Below, in pieces: positions 15,618-24,778 of a stretch of 49,407 nucleotides of DNA. This stretch comes from Microvirga sp. KLBC 81 (GTDB taxonomy: Bacteria; Pseudomonadota; Alphaproteobacteria; Rhizobiales; Beijerinckiaceae): contig NZ_QDAH01000042.1 of NCBI RefSeq assembly GCF_003075415.1, forward strand, positions 1 through 49,407, read 5' to 3'. The translations under genes and the position numbers were made by a program. The notes beneath the pieces were generated by a model. The model was given only the letters and a program-made list of their open reading frames with translations, ran no database searches and was not told the origin of the DNA. The stretch's first letter is position 1. The number at the start of each line of letters is the position of its first letter.

Positions 15618-18182
15618 ATGAGCGAAGGCCCGAACCCGTCGCCTGCGCAGAGCAACCTGAGCAAGAGGTTCGGGCGCCTGATCACGCATGCGCGCTGGTC
15701 GCTGTGGTGGGAGGATGCCTGGCCCCGGCTGTGGCTGCCGCTCGCCATCGTTCTTCTCTTCCTCACGCTGTCCTGGTTCGGCCTCTGGCTCGATATCGCG
15801 CCCTTCTGGCGCTCGGTAGGGCTGGGTCTCTTCACGGCCGCCTTCCTTCTGTCATTGTGGCCCCTGCTGCGGCTGCGAATGCCCAGCCGCACGCGCGCTC
15901 TCGACCGCCTCGACCGAGACACCGGCCTGAGCCACGGCCCTGCGCGCGTGCTCGACGATTCCCTGGCGCTCGGCGCCACCGATCCCGGCACGCGGGCCCT
16001 CTGGTCGCTTCATCGCAAGCGGGCTGAAGAGGCCATCGGCCGGATGCGGGTCGCCCCGCCCCGTCCCGACATGCCCCGGCGCGACCGTTATGCGCTTCGG
16101 GCGGCAGGCATTCTTGCACTTGTGACCAGCGCCTTCGTGGCGGGCCCCGAGATCGGCTCGCGCCTCAAGGCGGCCTTCGACTGGCGGGAGGCCTCGGCCT
16201 CGGCGCCCGCCTTCCGCATCGACGGTTGGATCGATCCGCCGCTCTACACCCGCACGCCCCCGCTCATGATCGATCTGGCCAAGGGCCAGGACCTCCGCGC
16301 GCCGATCCGCTCCACCGTCGTCATTCGCGTCGCCGGCGACGGCACGGCGGAGATCAAGCCGGGGAAGGCCCTGACTCCTCTGCCGCCCAAGGGCAACCAG
16401 CGCGCGGACCTGCGCGAGGAGCGCTATACGCTCGACGGCAGCACCGAGCTGACCGTCAGCACAGGCTTCGCCCACAGCGTCACGCTGAAATTGGAAGCCA
16501 TTCCCGACCGCATGCCTGAGGTCGCCTTTACCGCTCCACCCGAGATCAATGCGCGCGGCACATTCACCCTCATCTACAAGGGCAAGGACGATTACGGCAT
16601 TACCTCCCTCGAAGGCCTGGTGGAGAAGGCCGACGGCAGCAAGGGCCGCTCCCTGGTTCCGGCCCCGTCGCTCACCCTGTCTCTTCCGAGCCATGAGGAG
16701 AATGCTCCCGACACCCGCTCTCCGGTTGACCTCACGAATCATCCCTGGGCTGGCGCGCCGGTGACCATCAGGCTCAAGGCCAAGGACGAAGCGGGCCAGG
16801 AAGCGACGAGCGAAACCATCACCCTCACCCTGCCGCAGCGCCCCTTCACCAACCCGCTCGCGAAGGCCCTCGTCGAGCAGCGACGCAATCTCGTGCTCGC
16901 TCCCGATGACCGCAAGCGCGTGCAGATCGCATTGGATTCCCTTTTGATCGCTCCTGAGGAATTCACGCCGCAATGGGGCGTGTTCATGGGTCTGCGCACA
17001 GCCGCCGAGCGCCTGCGTGTCGCGAAGACCGATGAGGCGCTGCTTGAAGTCGCCGACTGGCTCTGGTCCATGGCGCTGCAGATCGAGGACGGGAACCTCT
17101 CCGATGCGGAGCGGGAGCTGCGTGCTGCCCAGGAACGCCTGAAAGAGGCCATGGAGCGCGGGGCGACGGATGAGGAGATCCGGCGTCTCACGGACGAGTT
17201 GCGTCAGGCCATGGACAAGTTCCTGCGCGAGTTCGCTCAGCGGATGCAGCAGAACCAGCAGGCCGAGAATCAGAACCAGCGTGCTCCCGACCGGATGATC
17301 ACGCAGGACGATCTCAACCGGATGCTGCAGCAGATGGAGGACGCCATGCGCCGCGGCGACATGGCGGAGGCCCAGCGCCTTCTCGAGCAGTTGCGCAACA
17401 TCCTCGAAAACCTTCAGACGGCGCAGCCCAACAGCCGCATGACCGACCCGCTCTCGCGGGAGATGAACCAGGCCATGCGCGATCTCGAAGACATGGCGCG
17501 CGAGCAGCAGCACCTGCGTGACGAAACGTTCCGCGAGGGCCAGAACCGGCGCATGCAGCAGGGCGACCGCAACGCTCCCCGCCAGGGACAGCGGCAAGGC
17601 CAGCGTCAGCAAGGACAGCGCCAGCGAGGCCAGCAGGGCGAAGGCCAGGAGCAGGGCGAGAACGGCACCCCGGACCAGCAAGGCCTCCGGCAGAGGCAGC
17701 AGGCGCTCCGTGAGCGGCTTCAGGAATTGCAGCGGCGCATGGAAGGCATGGGCATGCAGAGCGAGCAGGGCTTCGGCGAAGCCGAGCAGGACATGCGCGA
17801 GGCTGAAGGAGCTCTCGGCCAGGGACAGGACGGACCTGCCGTCGATGCTCAAGGGCGTGCGCTCGAAAACCTCCGCCGCGGCATGCAGGGCATGGCTCAA
17901 CAGATGCAGCAAGGCCAGGGCAATGAGCAGGCGGGCGATCAGCCCGGTCAGGGCGAACCGCAGGGTCAGGGTCAGGCCGGACAGCAGAACAACGATCCTT
18001 TAGGCCGTCCCACCCGGAACAGGGGCTACGTGGACAATACGCGAGATGGCGTCCCTAACGTCAACGAATCCCCGGCCCAACGGGCTCAGCGCATCCTGGA
18101 AGAGCTTCGACGCAAGCTCGGCGACCCGACGCGGCCGCAGGAAGAGCTCGATTACTTCGAGCGCCTGCTTCGCAGGAACTAA
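15618..18182 (+). CDS. DUF4175 / TIGR02302 family membrane protein with Gln-rich tail
   Basis: Protein of 854 residues conserved next to lysA in Rhizobiales; biochemical role unknown. Two membrane helices lie near residues 35-80 and a third near 155-175. A large predicted extracytoplasmic beta-rich region follows, then helical repeats (residues about 480-620) rich in Arg/Glu/Gln. Residues about 630-800 form a low-complexity Gln/Gly/Arg tract (QGQRQGQRQQGQRQRGQQGE). The C-terminus is ordered again (RAQRILEELRRKLGD). The tract suggests a flexible or adhesive segment, which is inference. Confidence 0.85.
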   Translation: MSEGPNPSPAQSNLSKRFGRLITHARWSLWWEDAWPRLWLPLAIVLLFLTLSWFGLWLDIAPFWRSVGLGLFTAAFLLSLWPLLRLRMPSRTRALDRLDRDTGLSHGPARVLDDSLALGATDPGTRALWSLHRKRAEEAIGRMRVAPPRPDMPRRDRYALRAAGILALVTSAFVAGPEIGSRLKAAFDWREASASAPAFRIDGWIDPPLYTRTPPLMIDLAKGQDLRAPIRSTVVIRVAGDGTAEIKPGKALTPLPPKGNQRADLREERYTLDGSTELTVSTGFAHSVTLKLEAIPDRMPEVAFTAPPEINARGTFTLIYKGKDDYGITSLEGLVEKADGSKGRSLVPAPSLTLSLPSHEENAPDTRSPVDLTNHPWAGAPVTIRLKAKDEAGQEATSETITLTLPQRPFTNPLAKALVEQRRNLVLAPDDRKRVQIALDSLLIAPEEFTPQWGVFMGLRTAAERLRVAKTDEALLEVADWLWSMALQIEDGNLSDAERELRAAQERLKEAMERGATDEEIRRLTDELRQAMDKFLREFAQRMQQNQQAENQNQRAPDRMITQDDLNRMLQQMEDAMRRGDMAEAQRLLEQLRNILENLQTAQPNSRMTDPLSREMNQAMRDLEDMAREQQHLRDETFREGQNRRMQQGDRNAPRQGQRQGQRQQGQRQRGQQGEGQEQGENGTPDQQGLRQRQQALRERLQELQRRMEGMGMQSEQGFGEAEQDMREAEGALGQGQDGPAVDAQGRALENLRRGMQGMAQQMQQGQGNEQAGDQPGQGEPQGQGQAGQQNNDPLGRPTRNRGYVDNTRDGVPNVNESPAQRAQRILEELRRKLGDPTRPQEELDYFERLLRRN

Positions 18183-18233
18183 GTTTAGGATTAAGACGGG
18201 ACCGGCTTCAAGCGATTGAGCCCTTTCCTGTGC

Positions 18234-18257
18234 AAGGGTCCGGCGATTCGGACCCTT
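18234..18257 (+). terminator. Hairpin between the DUF4175 gene and the small membrane gene
   Basis: AAGGGTCCG / CGGACCCTT, a 9-bp stem with a 6-base loop, 51 bases after the DUF4175 stop and before the next ATG. It is followed by TATCCG, so termination may be weak. Confidence 0.5.
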
Positions 18258-18277
18258 TATCCGTCTGTGGAATCCCG

Positions 18278-18469
18278 ATGACCAGCTTTGCCGATCTCAT
18301 TGTCCCGATTGCCGTTCTGGCCGTTGCCTTCGTGCTGCTTCTCGGCCTCATCAACATGCTTCGCGGCGGCAGCGCCAACCGGTCGCAGCACCTCATGAGA
18401 ATGCGTGTGCTGCTTCAGTTTCTCGCCATCATCGCCATCATGGGTGTGATCTGGTGGAGAGCCGCTTAG
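18278..18469 (+). CDS. Twin-transmembrane (HIG1-like) small protein
   Basis: Protein of 63 residues with two hydrophobic helices (about 6-26 and 42-60) joined by a loop with NRSQHLMRMRVLLQF. The loop resembles the HIG1 domain of bacterial twin-transmembrane proteins and mitochondrial respiratory-complex factors. Such genes are often found close to cob(I)alamin adenosyltransferase in Rhizobiales, as here. ATG 18278 begins the conserved part. Confidence 0.75.
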   Translation: MTSFADLIVPIAVLAVAFVLLLGLINMLRGGSANRSQHLMRMRVLLQFLAIIAIMGVIWWRAA

Positions 18470-18575
18470 CCTTCCCGATATTGACACTTTTTCGCCACGG
18501 TTTGTATTAAGAGAACATTAGCCATAGCGGGCGTAGCCTGATGGCCTCATTCATTGAGCGGTGGATTCTCTTAAA

Positions 18576-19166
18576 ATGCGCGCCAGCAAAGCCCTAGGCT
18601 TGAGCCTTCTGGTCCTGCTCGCAGGATCAACAAGCCTTCTTGCTGCCGACGCCAGGAAGCCCTTCTCCACCGCCTCGACCCAGCCGAGTCTTCTCTCCGA
18701 ATTCCGCATCGGCTTTTCGGCGCAGGACCCCTGGGGCCCTGAGGGTGAGGACGGATCGGCCAATCTCACCGGCGAAATTCTGCTCGCGAAGCCCTTCACA
18801 GCGTCGGATCTGTTCACGAGCTACTTCATTCCCCGTCCACATTTCGGCGGCAGCCTGAACGTCGATGGTCGGACAAGCTTCGCCTATACGGGTCTCACCT
18901 GGACGATTGACGTCACGCCTGACGTCTTCGTGGAAGGCAGTCTGGGTGGTGCCTTCCACGACGGCAAGGACAAGGTCAACGACCCCTTCTCGGACCGTCA
19001 GGCCCTGGGTTGCTCGCCCTTGTTCCGTGAATCCGGCTCCGTCGGCGTGCGTCTCTCGGCCAACTGGAGCGTGATGGCCACCATCGAGCATCTCTCTAAT
19101 GCCGGGGCTTGCTCGGACAATCGGGGCTTGACGAATGTTGGCGCACGGGTTGGGTATTCGTTCTAA
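18576..19166 (+). CDS. Acyloxyacyl hydrolase / lipid A 3-O-deacylase (PagL family)
   Basis: Outer-membrane beta-barrel enzyme expected to remove the 3-O acyl chain of lipid A. Signal peptide about residues 1-24 (LLVLLAGSTSLLAADA). The catalytic PagL signature His-x-Ser is H172-L-S174 in TIEHLSNAG. The last residue is an aromatic (GYSF), as usual for outer-membrane barrels. ATG 18576 gives a clean signal peptide; an in-frame GTG at 18561 would add five residues. Substrate and effect on LPS are inferred from the family. Confidence 0.85.
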   Translation: MRASKALGLSLLVLLAGSTSLLAADARKPFSTASTQPSLLSEFRIGFSAQDPWGPEGEDGSANLTGEILLAKPFTASDLFTSYFIPRPHFGGSLNVDGRTSFAYTGLTWTIDVTPDVFVEGSLGGAFHDGKDKVNDPFSDRQALGCSPLFRESGSVGVRLSANWSVMATIEHLSNAGACSDNRGLTNVGARVGYSF

Positions 19167-19192
19167 TCGAATCCTCGAAACCCGGACCCTTC

Positions 19193-19768
19193 ATGGTCGT
19201 TCTCAATCGCATCTACACCCGCACCGGGGATAAGGGCACGACAGCCCTGGCCGCCGGCGGACGCCGCCCCAAGCACGATCTGCGCATCGAAGCCTTCGGC
19301 ACGGTGGACGAAACCAACGCCTGCATCGGTATGGTTCGCCTTCACACGAAAGAGCTGCCTATCGATGCGATGCTGAACCGGATTCAGAACGATCTCTTCG
19401 ATCTCGGCGCCGATCTTGCCACTGTCGAGACCGACAAACCCCTTCCCTATGAGCCTTTGCGAATCACACAAGGTCAGGTGGACCGCCTGGAGCGGGAAAT
19501 CGATGAGTTGAACGCGGATCTTGAGCCCCTTCGCTCCTTCGTCCTGCCAGGCGGCACACCGGCCGCCGCTGCCCTGCATCTCGCCCGCACCGTCTGCCGC
19601 CGGGCTGAGCGCAATGTGGTCGAGCTCATGCAGAAGCCGAACGAGAAAATATCTCCGGAGGCGGTGAAATACCTCAACCGGCTCTCCGACTTTCTTTTTG
19701 TTGCCTCACGCTACGTTAACGACAAGGGCGCCTTGGACGTCCTCTGGGTTCCGGGCCAGAACCGGTAG
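19193..19768 (+). CDS. Cob(I)yrinic acid a,c-diamide adenosyltransferase (PduO type)
   Basis: Corrinoid adenosyltransferase of 191 residues that makes adenosylcobalamin from cob(I)alamin and ATP. The N-terminal nucleotide motif YTRTGDKGTTAL is intact, as are FGTVDETNA, FVLPGGT and CRRAERNV. ATG 19193 is where the family begins. No cobalamin riboswitch is recognisable upstream. Followed by a two-part dispersed repeat. Confidence 0.92.
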   Translation: MVVLNRIYTRTGDKGTTALAAGGRRPKHDLRIEAFGTVDETNACIGMVRLHTKELPIDAMLNRIQNDLFDLGADLATVETDKPLPYEPLRITQGQVDRLEREIDELNADLEPLRSFVLPGGTPAAAALHLARTVCRRAERNVVELMQKPNEKISPEAVKYLNRLSDFLFVASRYVNDKGALDVLWVPGQNR

Positions 19769-19878
19769 CGCATCATGCGGAAAAGTGGACCCGGTTTTGC
19801 GCACCCAACGATGCGCTTAGGACAAGCAACAAGCAGCGAATACTCCCAAAAGTGGATGCCACTCTTGGGTTCGATGCT
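19767..19878. repeat. Dispersed palindromic repeat, copy 2 (type 1 + type 2)
   Basis: Type 1 (19767-19817) has AGCGCATC / GATGCGCT arms around AAAAGTGGACCCGGTTTT. Type 2 (19835-19878) has CCCAAAAGTGG / CCACTCTTGGG and a terminal CGATGCT. The second part ends 12 bases before the rhomboid gene. Confidence 0.8.
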
Positions 19879-19890
19879 ATAGGAGCGGCC

Positions 19891-20640
19891 ATGTTTCTTC
19901 CGCTTCACGACGGCGTCCCCCTCCAGCACCTGAAGACGCCGATCGTGGCGCGGTCACTGATCGTGGCCTGCACCCTCATCCATCTTGTGTTCGTTTCCGG
20001 GCCGCTGAGCCAAGACGAAATGGTGGGTGGCCTCGGCCTCATCCCCTCCGTTCTCTTCGGCTTCGAGAGCCTGCCCGAGGGCTATCCCTTCGTGCCGGTC
20101 TGGATGACGCTCGTCACCAACATCTTTCTGCACGGATCGTGGTTTCACCTGATCGGCAACATGCTGTTTCTCTGGGTGTTCGGCGACAACGTGGAAGACG
20201 CGATGGGACACTTACGCTTTCTCGTGTTCTTCGTGCTCTGCGGCGCCATAGCCAGTTTCGTGCACGCCATCGCCTCCTTCTATTTCGTGGGCACGGGCAC
20301 GCCGGAGAGTTTCATGCTGCCCACGCCGCAGCGCCCCCTCATCGGCGCCTCTGGTGGCGTGGCGGGTGTGGTCGCGGCCTATGTGATCCTTTATCCGCGT
20401 GTGCGGATCTGGGCGCTCTTCCTCGGCGGAATTCCATTGCGGCTTCCGGCCTACTGGGCGATCGGCTTCTGGTTGGCCGTGCAGCTCGTCTCCGCCATTC
20501 TCGGCAGCGACGAAGGGGTGGGCTGGTTTGCCCATCTTGGCGGGTTCGTCACGGGCGCTATTCTCATCCCCCTCATGCGCCACCGCTACGATCCGGTTCT
20601 GGCTCGCGCCGCGGCGCAAGAATTGCAGACGCCGCGTTGA
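19891..20640 (+). CDS. Rhomboid family intramembrane serine protease
   Basis: Polytopic membrane protease of 249 residues with six or more hydrophobic helices. The catalytic serine is S154 in GASGG and the histidine H215 in FAHLGG; the structural HGSWFHLIGNM motif (81-91) is present. It is therefore likely active on transmembrane substrates, which are unknown. ATG 19891 is preferred over upstream starts, since AGGAG at 19881-19885 lies five bases before it; the upstream frame is repeat sequence. Confidence 0.9.
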   Translation: MFLPLHDGVPLQHLKTPIVARSLIVACTLIHLVFVSGPLSQDEMVGGLGLIPSVLFGFESLPEGYPFVPVWMTLVTNIFLHGSWFHLIGNMLFLWVFGDNVEDAMGHLRFLVFFVLCGAIASFVHAIASFYFVGTGTPESFMLPTPQRPLIGASGGVAGVVAAYVILYPRVRIWALFLGGIPLRLPAYWAIGFWLAVQLVSAILGSDEGVGWFAHLGGFVTGAILIPLMRHRYDPVLARAAAQELQTPR

Positions 20641-20659
20641 CTTTCGAAGGCTGAAGGCT

Positions 20660-20793
20660 AGCGCATCGTGCGGACCCGGAGGGCCGCGTCAGCGAAAAGT
20701 GGATCCGGTTTTCCGCTAAGAACGATGCGCTGTTTAAAATGGGCATCGGATTGATCCCAAAAGTGGATTCCACTTTTGGGTCCGATGCTCTAG
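20660..20793. repeat. Dispersed palindromic repeat, copy 3 (type 1 + type 2)
   Basis: The best-preserved two-part copy. Type 1 runs about 20660-20731 (GCGCATCGTGCGGA ... AACGATGCGC, with a GACCCGGAGGGCCGCGTC insert). Type 2 runs 20743-20793 (GCATCGGATTGATCCC, AAAAGTGGATTCCACTTTT, GGGTCCGATGCTCTA). It fills most of the spacer before etfB. Confidence 0.88.
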
Positions 20794-20876
20794 GGTCCCA
20801 TCCGCCTTTTTCCTATCTGTCCGGAGAGCTTGTCATGGGCCATATCCGGACCTGACCTTCAATTGAGGACAGACGA

Positions 20877-21626
20877 ATGAAGCTTCTTGTGTGCGTGAAG
20901 CGGGTTGTTGATTTCAACGTGAAGATCCGCGTGAAGCCGGACGGCTCCGGCGTGGACCTCGCCAACGTCAAGATGTCGATGAACCCCTTCGACGAGATCG
21001 CCGTCGAGGAGGCCGTGCGCCTCAAAGAGCAGGGCAAGGCCACCGAGATCGTCGCCGTCTCCATCGGCCCGAGCCAAGCGGCCGAGACCATCCGCACCGC
21101 GCTGGCCATGGGCGCCGATCGCGGCATCCTGGTGAAGACCGACGCCGCCATCGAGCCGCTTTCCGTCGCCAAGATCCTCAAGGGCGTGATCGCGCAGGAA
21201 CAGCCCGATCTCGTGATCATGGGCAAGCAGGCCATCGACGACGATTCCAACCAGACCGGCCAGATGCTCGCCGCGCTCTTGGGCTGGCCGCAGGGCACCT
21301 TCGCCTACAAGGTGAATGTCGGCGAGGGCTCGGTCGACGTGACCCGCGAGGTCGATGGCGGCCTGCAGACGGTGGGCCTGAAGCTGCCCGCCATCGTCAC
21401 CACGGACCTGCGCCTCAACGAGCCGCGCTATGCCTCGCTCCCCAACATCATGAAGGCCAAGAAGAAGCCGCTCGACGAGACGAGCCCTGAGGCGCTCGGC
21501 ATCGACGTGGCCCCGCGCCTGAAGGTGCTCAAGACCGCCGAGCCCGGCGGCCGCAAGGCCGGCGTGAAGGTCGGCTCCGTGGCCGAACTAGTGCAGAAGC
21601 TGAAGACCGAAGCCGGCGTGCTCTAA
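20877..21626 (+). CDS. etfB: Electron transfer flavoprotein, beta subunit
   Basis: ETF beta subunit of 249 residues, binding AMP and partnering EtfA to pass electrons from acyl-CoA dehydrogenases to the quinone pool. Start [19 protein letters not shown] and the motif [15 protein letters not shown] are diagnostic. GAGGAC lies before the ATG. etfA follows after 15 bases. Confidence 0.96.
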   Translation: MKLLVCVKRVVDFNVKIRVKPDGSGVDLANVKMSMNPFDEIAVEEAVRLKEQGKATEIVAVSIGPSQAAETIRTALAMGADRGILVKTDAAIEPLSVAKILKGVIAQEQPDLVIMGKQAIDDDSNQTGQMLAALLGWPQGTFAYKVNVGEGSVDVTREVDGGLQTVGLKLPAIVTTDLRLNEPRYASLPNIMKAKKKPLDETSPEALGIDVAPRLKVLKTAEPGGRKAGVKVGSVAELVQKLKTEAGVL

Positions 21627-21641
21627 GGGAGAACAAGAACA

Positions 21642-22583
21642 ATGACCACGTTGCTGATTGCCGAGCACGACAACGCTCACCTCAAGGACGCGACCCACAA
21701 GGCGCTCTCGGCCTCCACGGCTTTGGGCGCGCCGGTGCACGTGCTGGTCGCCGGCGCCAATGCCCGTGCGGCGGCGGAAGCCGCCGCGAAGCTCGCAGGC
21801 GTGGAGAAGGTGCTGCTCGCAGATAGCCCCGCTTACGAGCATCACCTCGCCGAGCCGACCGCGGCGCTGATCGTGTCGCTCGCGGGCTCCTATGACGCCC
21901 TGGTGGCGCCCTCGACCTCGAACGGCAAGAACATCATGCCGCGGGTGGCGGCGCTCCTCGACGTGATGCAGGTTTCCGACATCACCAAGGTGGTGGCGCC
22001 CGATACCTTCGAGCGGCCGATCTATGCGGGCAACGCCATCCAGACCGTGCAGGCCACCGACGCCAAGAAGGTGATCACCGTGCGCACCGCCGCCTTCCCG
22101 GCAGCGGGCGAAGGGGGCTCGGCCCCCATCGAGACGGTGAATGCCGCCGCCGATCCGGCCGTGTCGAGCTTCAAGGGCGAGGAGATCGCCCAGTCCGACC
22201 GGCCCGAGCTGACCTCGGCCCGGATCATCATCTCCGGCGGTCGTTCGCTGGGTTCGGCCGAGAACTTCAAGACCTACATCGAGCCGATCGCCGACAAGCT
22301 CGGCGCCGCCATGGGCGCCTCGCGCGCCGCGGTGGATGCGGGCTATGCGCCCAACGACTGGCAGGTGGGCCAGACCGGCAAGGTGGTGGCGCCCGACCTC
22401 TACATTGCGGTCGGGATTTCAGGGGCCATTCAGCATCTGGCTGGTATGAAGGATTCCAAGGTGATCGTGGCGATCAACAAGGACGAGGAGGCGCCGATCT
22501 TCCAGGTGGCCGATTACGGCCTTGTCGGCGATCTCTTCCAGATCCTTCCTGAACTGAAGGATGAGTTGACCAAAGCCGGTTAA
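21642..22583 (+). CDS. etfA: Electron transfer flavoprotein, alpha subunit
   Basis: ETF alpha subunit of 313 residues carrying FAD. The FAD domain is visible as [32 protein letters not shown] (20-residue stretch) and [17 protein letters not shown]. It forms an operon with etfB (GGGAGAACAAG before the ATG). Confidence 0.96.
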   Translation: MTTLLIAEHDNAHLKDATHKALSASTALGAPVHVLVAGANARAAAEAAAKLAGVEKVLLADSPAYEHHLAEPTAALIVSLAGSYDALVAPSTSNGKNIMPRVAALLDVMQVSDITKVVAPDTFERPIYAGNAIQTVQATDAKKVITVRTAAFPAAGEGGSAPIETVNAAADPAVSSFKGEEIAQSDRPELTSARIIISGGRSLGSAENFKTYIEPIADKLGAAMGASRAAVDAGYAPNDWQVGQTGKVVAPDLYIAVGISGAIQHLAGMKDSKVIVAINKDEEAPIFQVADYGLVGDLFQILPELKDELTKAG

Positions 22584-22613
22584 TCGGTCCAGGAATAAGT
22601 ACGATGATTGCGA

Positions 22614-22637
22614 TCCGGGCGGGAAGGCTCGCCCGGA
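22614..22637 (+). terminator. Hairpin after etfA
   Basis: TCCGGGCG / CGCCCGGA, an 8-bp stem 31 bases after the etfA stop, followed by CACTTTG. It may reduce read-through into the dehydrogenase gene. Confidence 0.45.
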
Positions 22638-22668
22638 CACTTTGGGAATGGATGGCAGGCAAAGTCAG

Positions 22669-23550
22669 ATGGGCATTGAGATCAAAACGGTTGGCGTGAT
22701 CGGCGCGGGGCAGATGGGCAGCGGCATTGCTCATGTCTGTTCGCTCGCGGGCTTCAGCGTCCGGCTCAACGATCTCTCGGAGGAACGCATTAATGCGGGT
22801 CTCGCCACCATCACCGGCAACATGGCCCGCCAGGTCGCCAAGGGTGCCATCACCGATGCCGACCGTCAGGCTGCGCTCGAACGCATCAAGCCTGCGCTCG
22901 GTTATGACGACCTGTCTGCCTGCGACATCGTGATCGAGGCCGCCACCGAGAACGAGGAGGTGAAGCGCAAGATCTTCACCAATCTCTGCCCCTCCCTGCG
23001 CCCGGATGCGATGGTCGCGACAAACACGTCCTCGATCTCCATCACCCGCCTTGCCGCATCCACGGACCGGCCGGAAAAGTTCATCGGCATCCACTTCATG
23101 AACCCGGTGCCGGTGATGCAGCTCGTGGAGCTGATCCGCGGTATCGCAACTGATGACCCCACCTACGAATCCGCCAAGGAATTCATCGGCAAGCTCGGCA
23201 AGACCGCGACAGCCTCGGAAGATTTCCCGGCCTTCATCGTCAACCGTATCCTGCTGCCGATGATCAACGAGGCGATCTACACGCTCTACGAGGGCGTGGG
23301 CTCGGTAGATGCCATCGATACGGCCATGCGCCTTGGCGCGAACCACCCCATGGGCCCGTTGCAGCTCGCCGACTTCATCGGCCTCGATACCTGCCTGTCG
23401 ATCATGCAGGTGCTCTACGAAGGCTTGGCCGATTCCAAGTATCGCCCCTGCCCGCTTCTCGTAAAATACGTCGAGGCCGGCTGGCTCGGCCGCAAGACCA
23501 AGCGCGGCTTCTACGATTATCGCGGCGAGCACCCGGTTCCGACCCGCTAA
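22669..23550 (+). CDS. 3-hydroxybutyryl-CoA dehydrogenase
   Basis: NAD-dependent short 3-hydroxyacyl-CoA dehydrogenase of 293 residues. It interconverts 3-hydroxybutyryl-CoA and acetoacetyl-CoA. The Rossmann motif [15 protein letters not shown] (9-23), the catalytic-His region [12 protein letters not shown] and [14 protein letters not shown] are present. ATG 22669 starts just before the Rossmann fold and matches family length; in-frame starts at 22642 (TTG) and 22648 (ATG) are less likely. Its placement after etfBA links it to fatty-acid or C4 acyl-CoA oxidation. Confidence 0.92.
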   Translation: MGIEIKTVGVIGAGQMGSGIAHVCSLAGFSVRLNDLSEERINAGLATITGNMARQVAKGAITDADRQAALERIKPALGYDDLSACDIVIEAATENEEVKRKIFTNLCPSLRPDAMVATNTSSISITRLAASTDRPEKFIGIHFMNPVPVMQLVELIRGIATDDPTYESAKEFIGKLGKTATASEDFPAFIVNRILLPMINEAIYTLYEGVGSVDAIDTAMRLGANHPMGPLQLADFIGLDTCLSIMQVLYEGLADSKYRPCPLLVKYVEAGWLGRKTKRGFYDYRGEHPVPTR

Positions 23551-23685
23551 AGGGCCTTGCCTGAAAGGTTGTTCACCGAAATCAGGCCAAGTGCGTCACA
23601 AACGTCCCGCGTGCGCGCTTCACAACAGCGTCACAATGTCTATAGTCTAAATAGACGGGACTACTCTTCTTGAAGAGGAGGTGAT

Positions 23686-24255
23686 GTGACGATCCACGTC
23701 CAACCTGTTGTGAGGCCGGAGGCCTGTCCGGCCCTTGTTCTCAACGCCGATTACCGGCCCTTGAGCTATTATCCCTTGTCCATCTGGTGTTGGCAGGATG
23801 CGATCAAGGCGGTGTTCCTGGATCGGGTCAACATCGTCTCCGAATACGATAAGGTCGTGCGAAGTCCGAGCTTCGAAGTCCGCCTCCCCTCAGTCATCTC
23901 TCTCAAGACCTACGTTCAGCCCTCGCGACACCCCGCCTTTACCCGCTTCAACGTTTTCCTGCGCGACCGTTTCAGCTGCCAATATTGCGGCGCTCGCGAT
24001 GATCTGACCTTCGACCATGTCATCCCCCGCTCCAAGGGCGGACAAACCACCTGGGAAAACGTCGTCGCCGCCTGTGCTCCCTGTAATCTGAAAAAAGGGG
24101 ACAAGATGCCCCGCGAAGTGGAGATGTGGCCTCGCCAGCACCCCTTCGCCCCCACCGTCCACGATCTGCACTCGAACGGACGGCTCTTCCCGCCGAACTA
24201 CCTTCACGAAAGCTGGATGGACTATCTCTACTGGGACAGCGAGCTGGAACCTTAA
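23686..24255 (+). CDS. HNH endonuclease family protein
   Basis: Protein of 189 residues with an HNH fold: zinc pairs C98-x2-C101 and C130-x2-C133, and the catalytic DH pair at 110-111 with N125 completing the motif. The N-terminal 80 residues (VLNADYRPLSYYPLSIW) are typical of a chromosomal family widespread in alphaproteobacteria, function unassigned. The GTG start follows a near-ideal AGGAGGTGAT (23676-23685). It is not accompanied by a methylase or phage genes, so a housekeeping role is as likely as defence. Confidence 0.88.
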   Translation: MTIHVQPVVRPEACPALVLNADYRPLSYYPLSIWCWQDAIKAVFLDRVNIVSEYDKVVRSPSFEVRLPSVISLKTYVQPSRHPAFTRFNVFLRDRFSCQYCGARDDLTFDHVIPRSKGGQTTWENVVAACAPCNLKKGDKMPREVEMWPRQHPFAPTVHDLHSNGRLFPPNYLHESWMDYLYWDSELEP

Positions 24256-24262
24256 GAAGCTC

Positions 24263-24766
24263 TCACCGCCCGATCGCAATTCCCTTATCCGCCGCGGCCT
24301 TGGCCGCGAAAGCCGCCAAGCCAAGCGAGATCAGCACGTTCCATCCGGCCAGTGACAGCCCGAGAAACCGCCATGCGGCCTCGGTGCAGCTCACCACGCG
24401 CGTGTTCTGCAGCTGATTGAGGAAATCACTCACATTGCCCGCGCCTGCCCCGGCCCCGCCGCCGCAATCGCTGGGCCCTGCGAAGAAGCCCCACTCGACG
24501 CCCGAATGATAGGCGCCAAGCCCCGCGCTCACGAGGAAGACGAGAGCGACGAGCCACAGGCCCAGGCGCGTCCAGCGCGGCGCCAGAAAGGCCGCCACGA
24601 GCCCCAGTGGCATGGCGATGTAATAGGGATTGCGCTGAATGAGGCACAGCTTGCAGGGCACGTAACCGAAGACGTGCTCGAATACGAGCGCGCCGCCGAT
24701 GGTGGCCGCAGCGCCGAGGACGATCGCGAGAGCGGCTTGGCGCATGTTAAGGCGAAGAAGGCTCAT
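24263..24766 (-). CDS. dsbB: Disulfide bond formation protein B (DsbB)
   Basis: Inner-membrane quinone oxidoreductase of 167 residues that reoxidises DsbA. Four hydrophobic helices; first cysteine pair C38-x2-C41 (VPCKLC), second periplasmic pair around SDC and VVSC (about residues 100 and 127). A Gly/Ala-rich loop (GGGAGAGAGN) follows the third cysteine. Downstream of the YqaA-like gene by 12 bases, so likely one transcript. Confidence 0.9.
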   Translation of the reverse strand: MSLLRLNMRQAALAIVLGAAATIGGALVFEHVFGYVPCKLCLIQRNPYYIAMPLGLVAAFLAPRWTRLGLWLVALVFLVSAGLGAYHSGVEWGFFAGPSDCGGGAGAGAGNVSDFLNQLQNTRVVSCTEAAWRFLGLSLAGWNVLISLGLAAFAAKAAADKGIAIGR

Positions 24767-24778
24767 CGCCGAACCCCT

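Noticed and set aside
15852..17912. 686-codon minus-strand frame opposite the DUF4175 gene
   Set aside because: It arises from codon bias; leucine-rich low complexity mirrors the Gln-rich tract of the real gene.
19167..19192. Cobalamin riboswitch upstream of the adenosyltransferase gene
   Set aside because: The spacer is only 26 bases and no B12-box-like sequence is present upstream.
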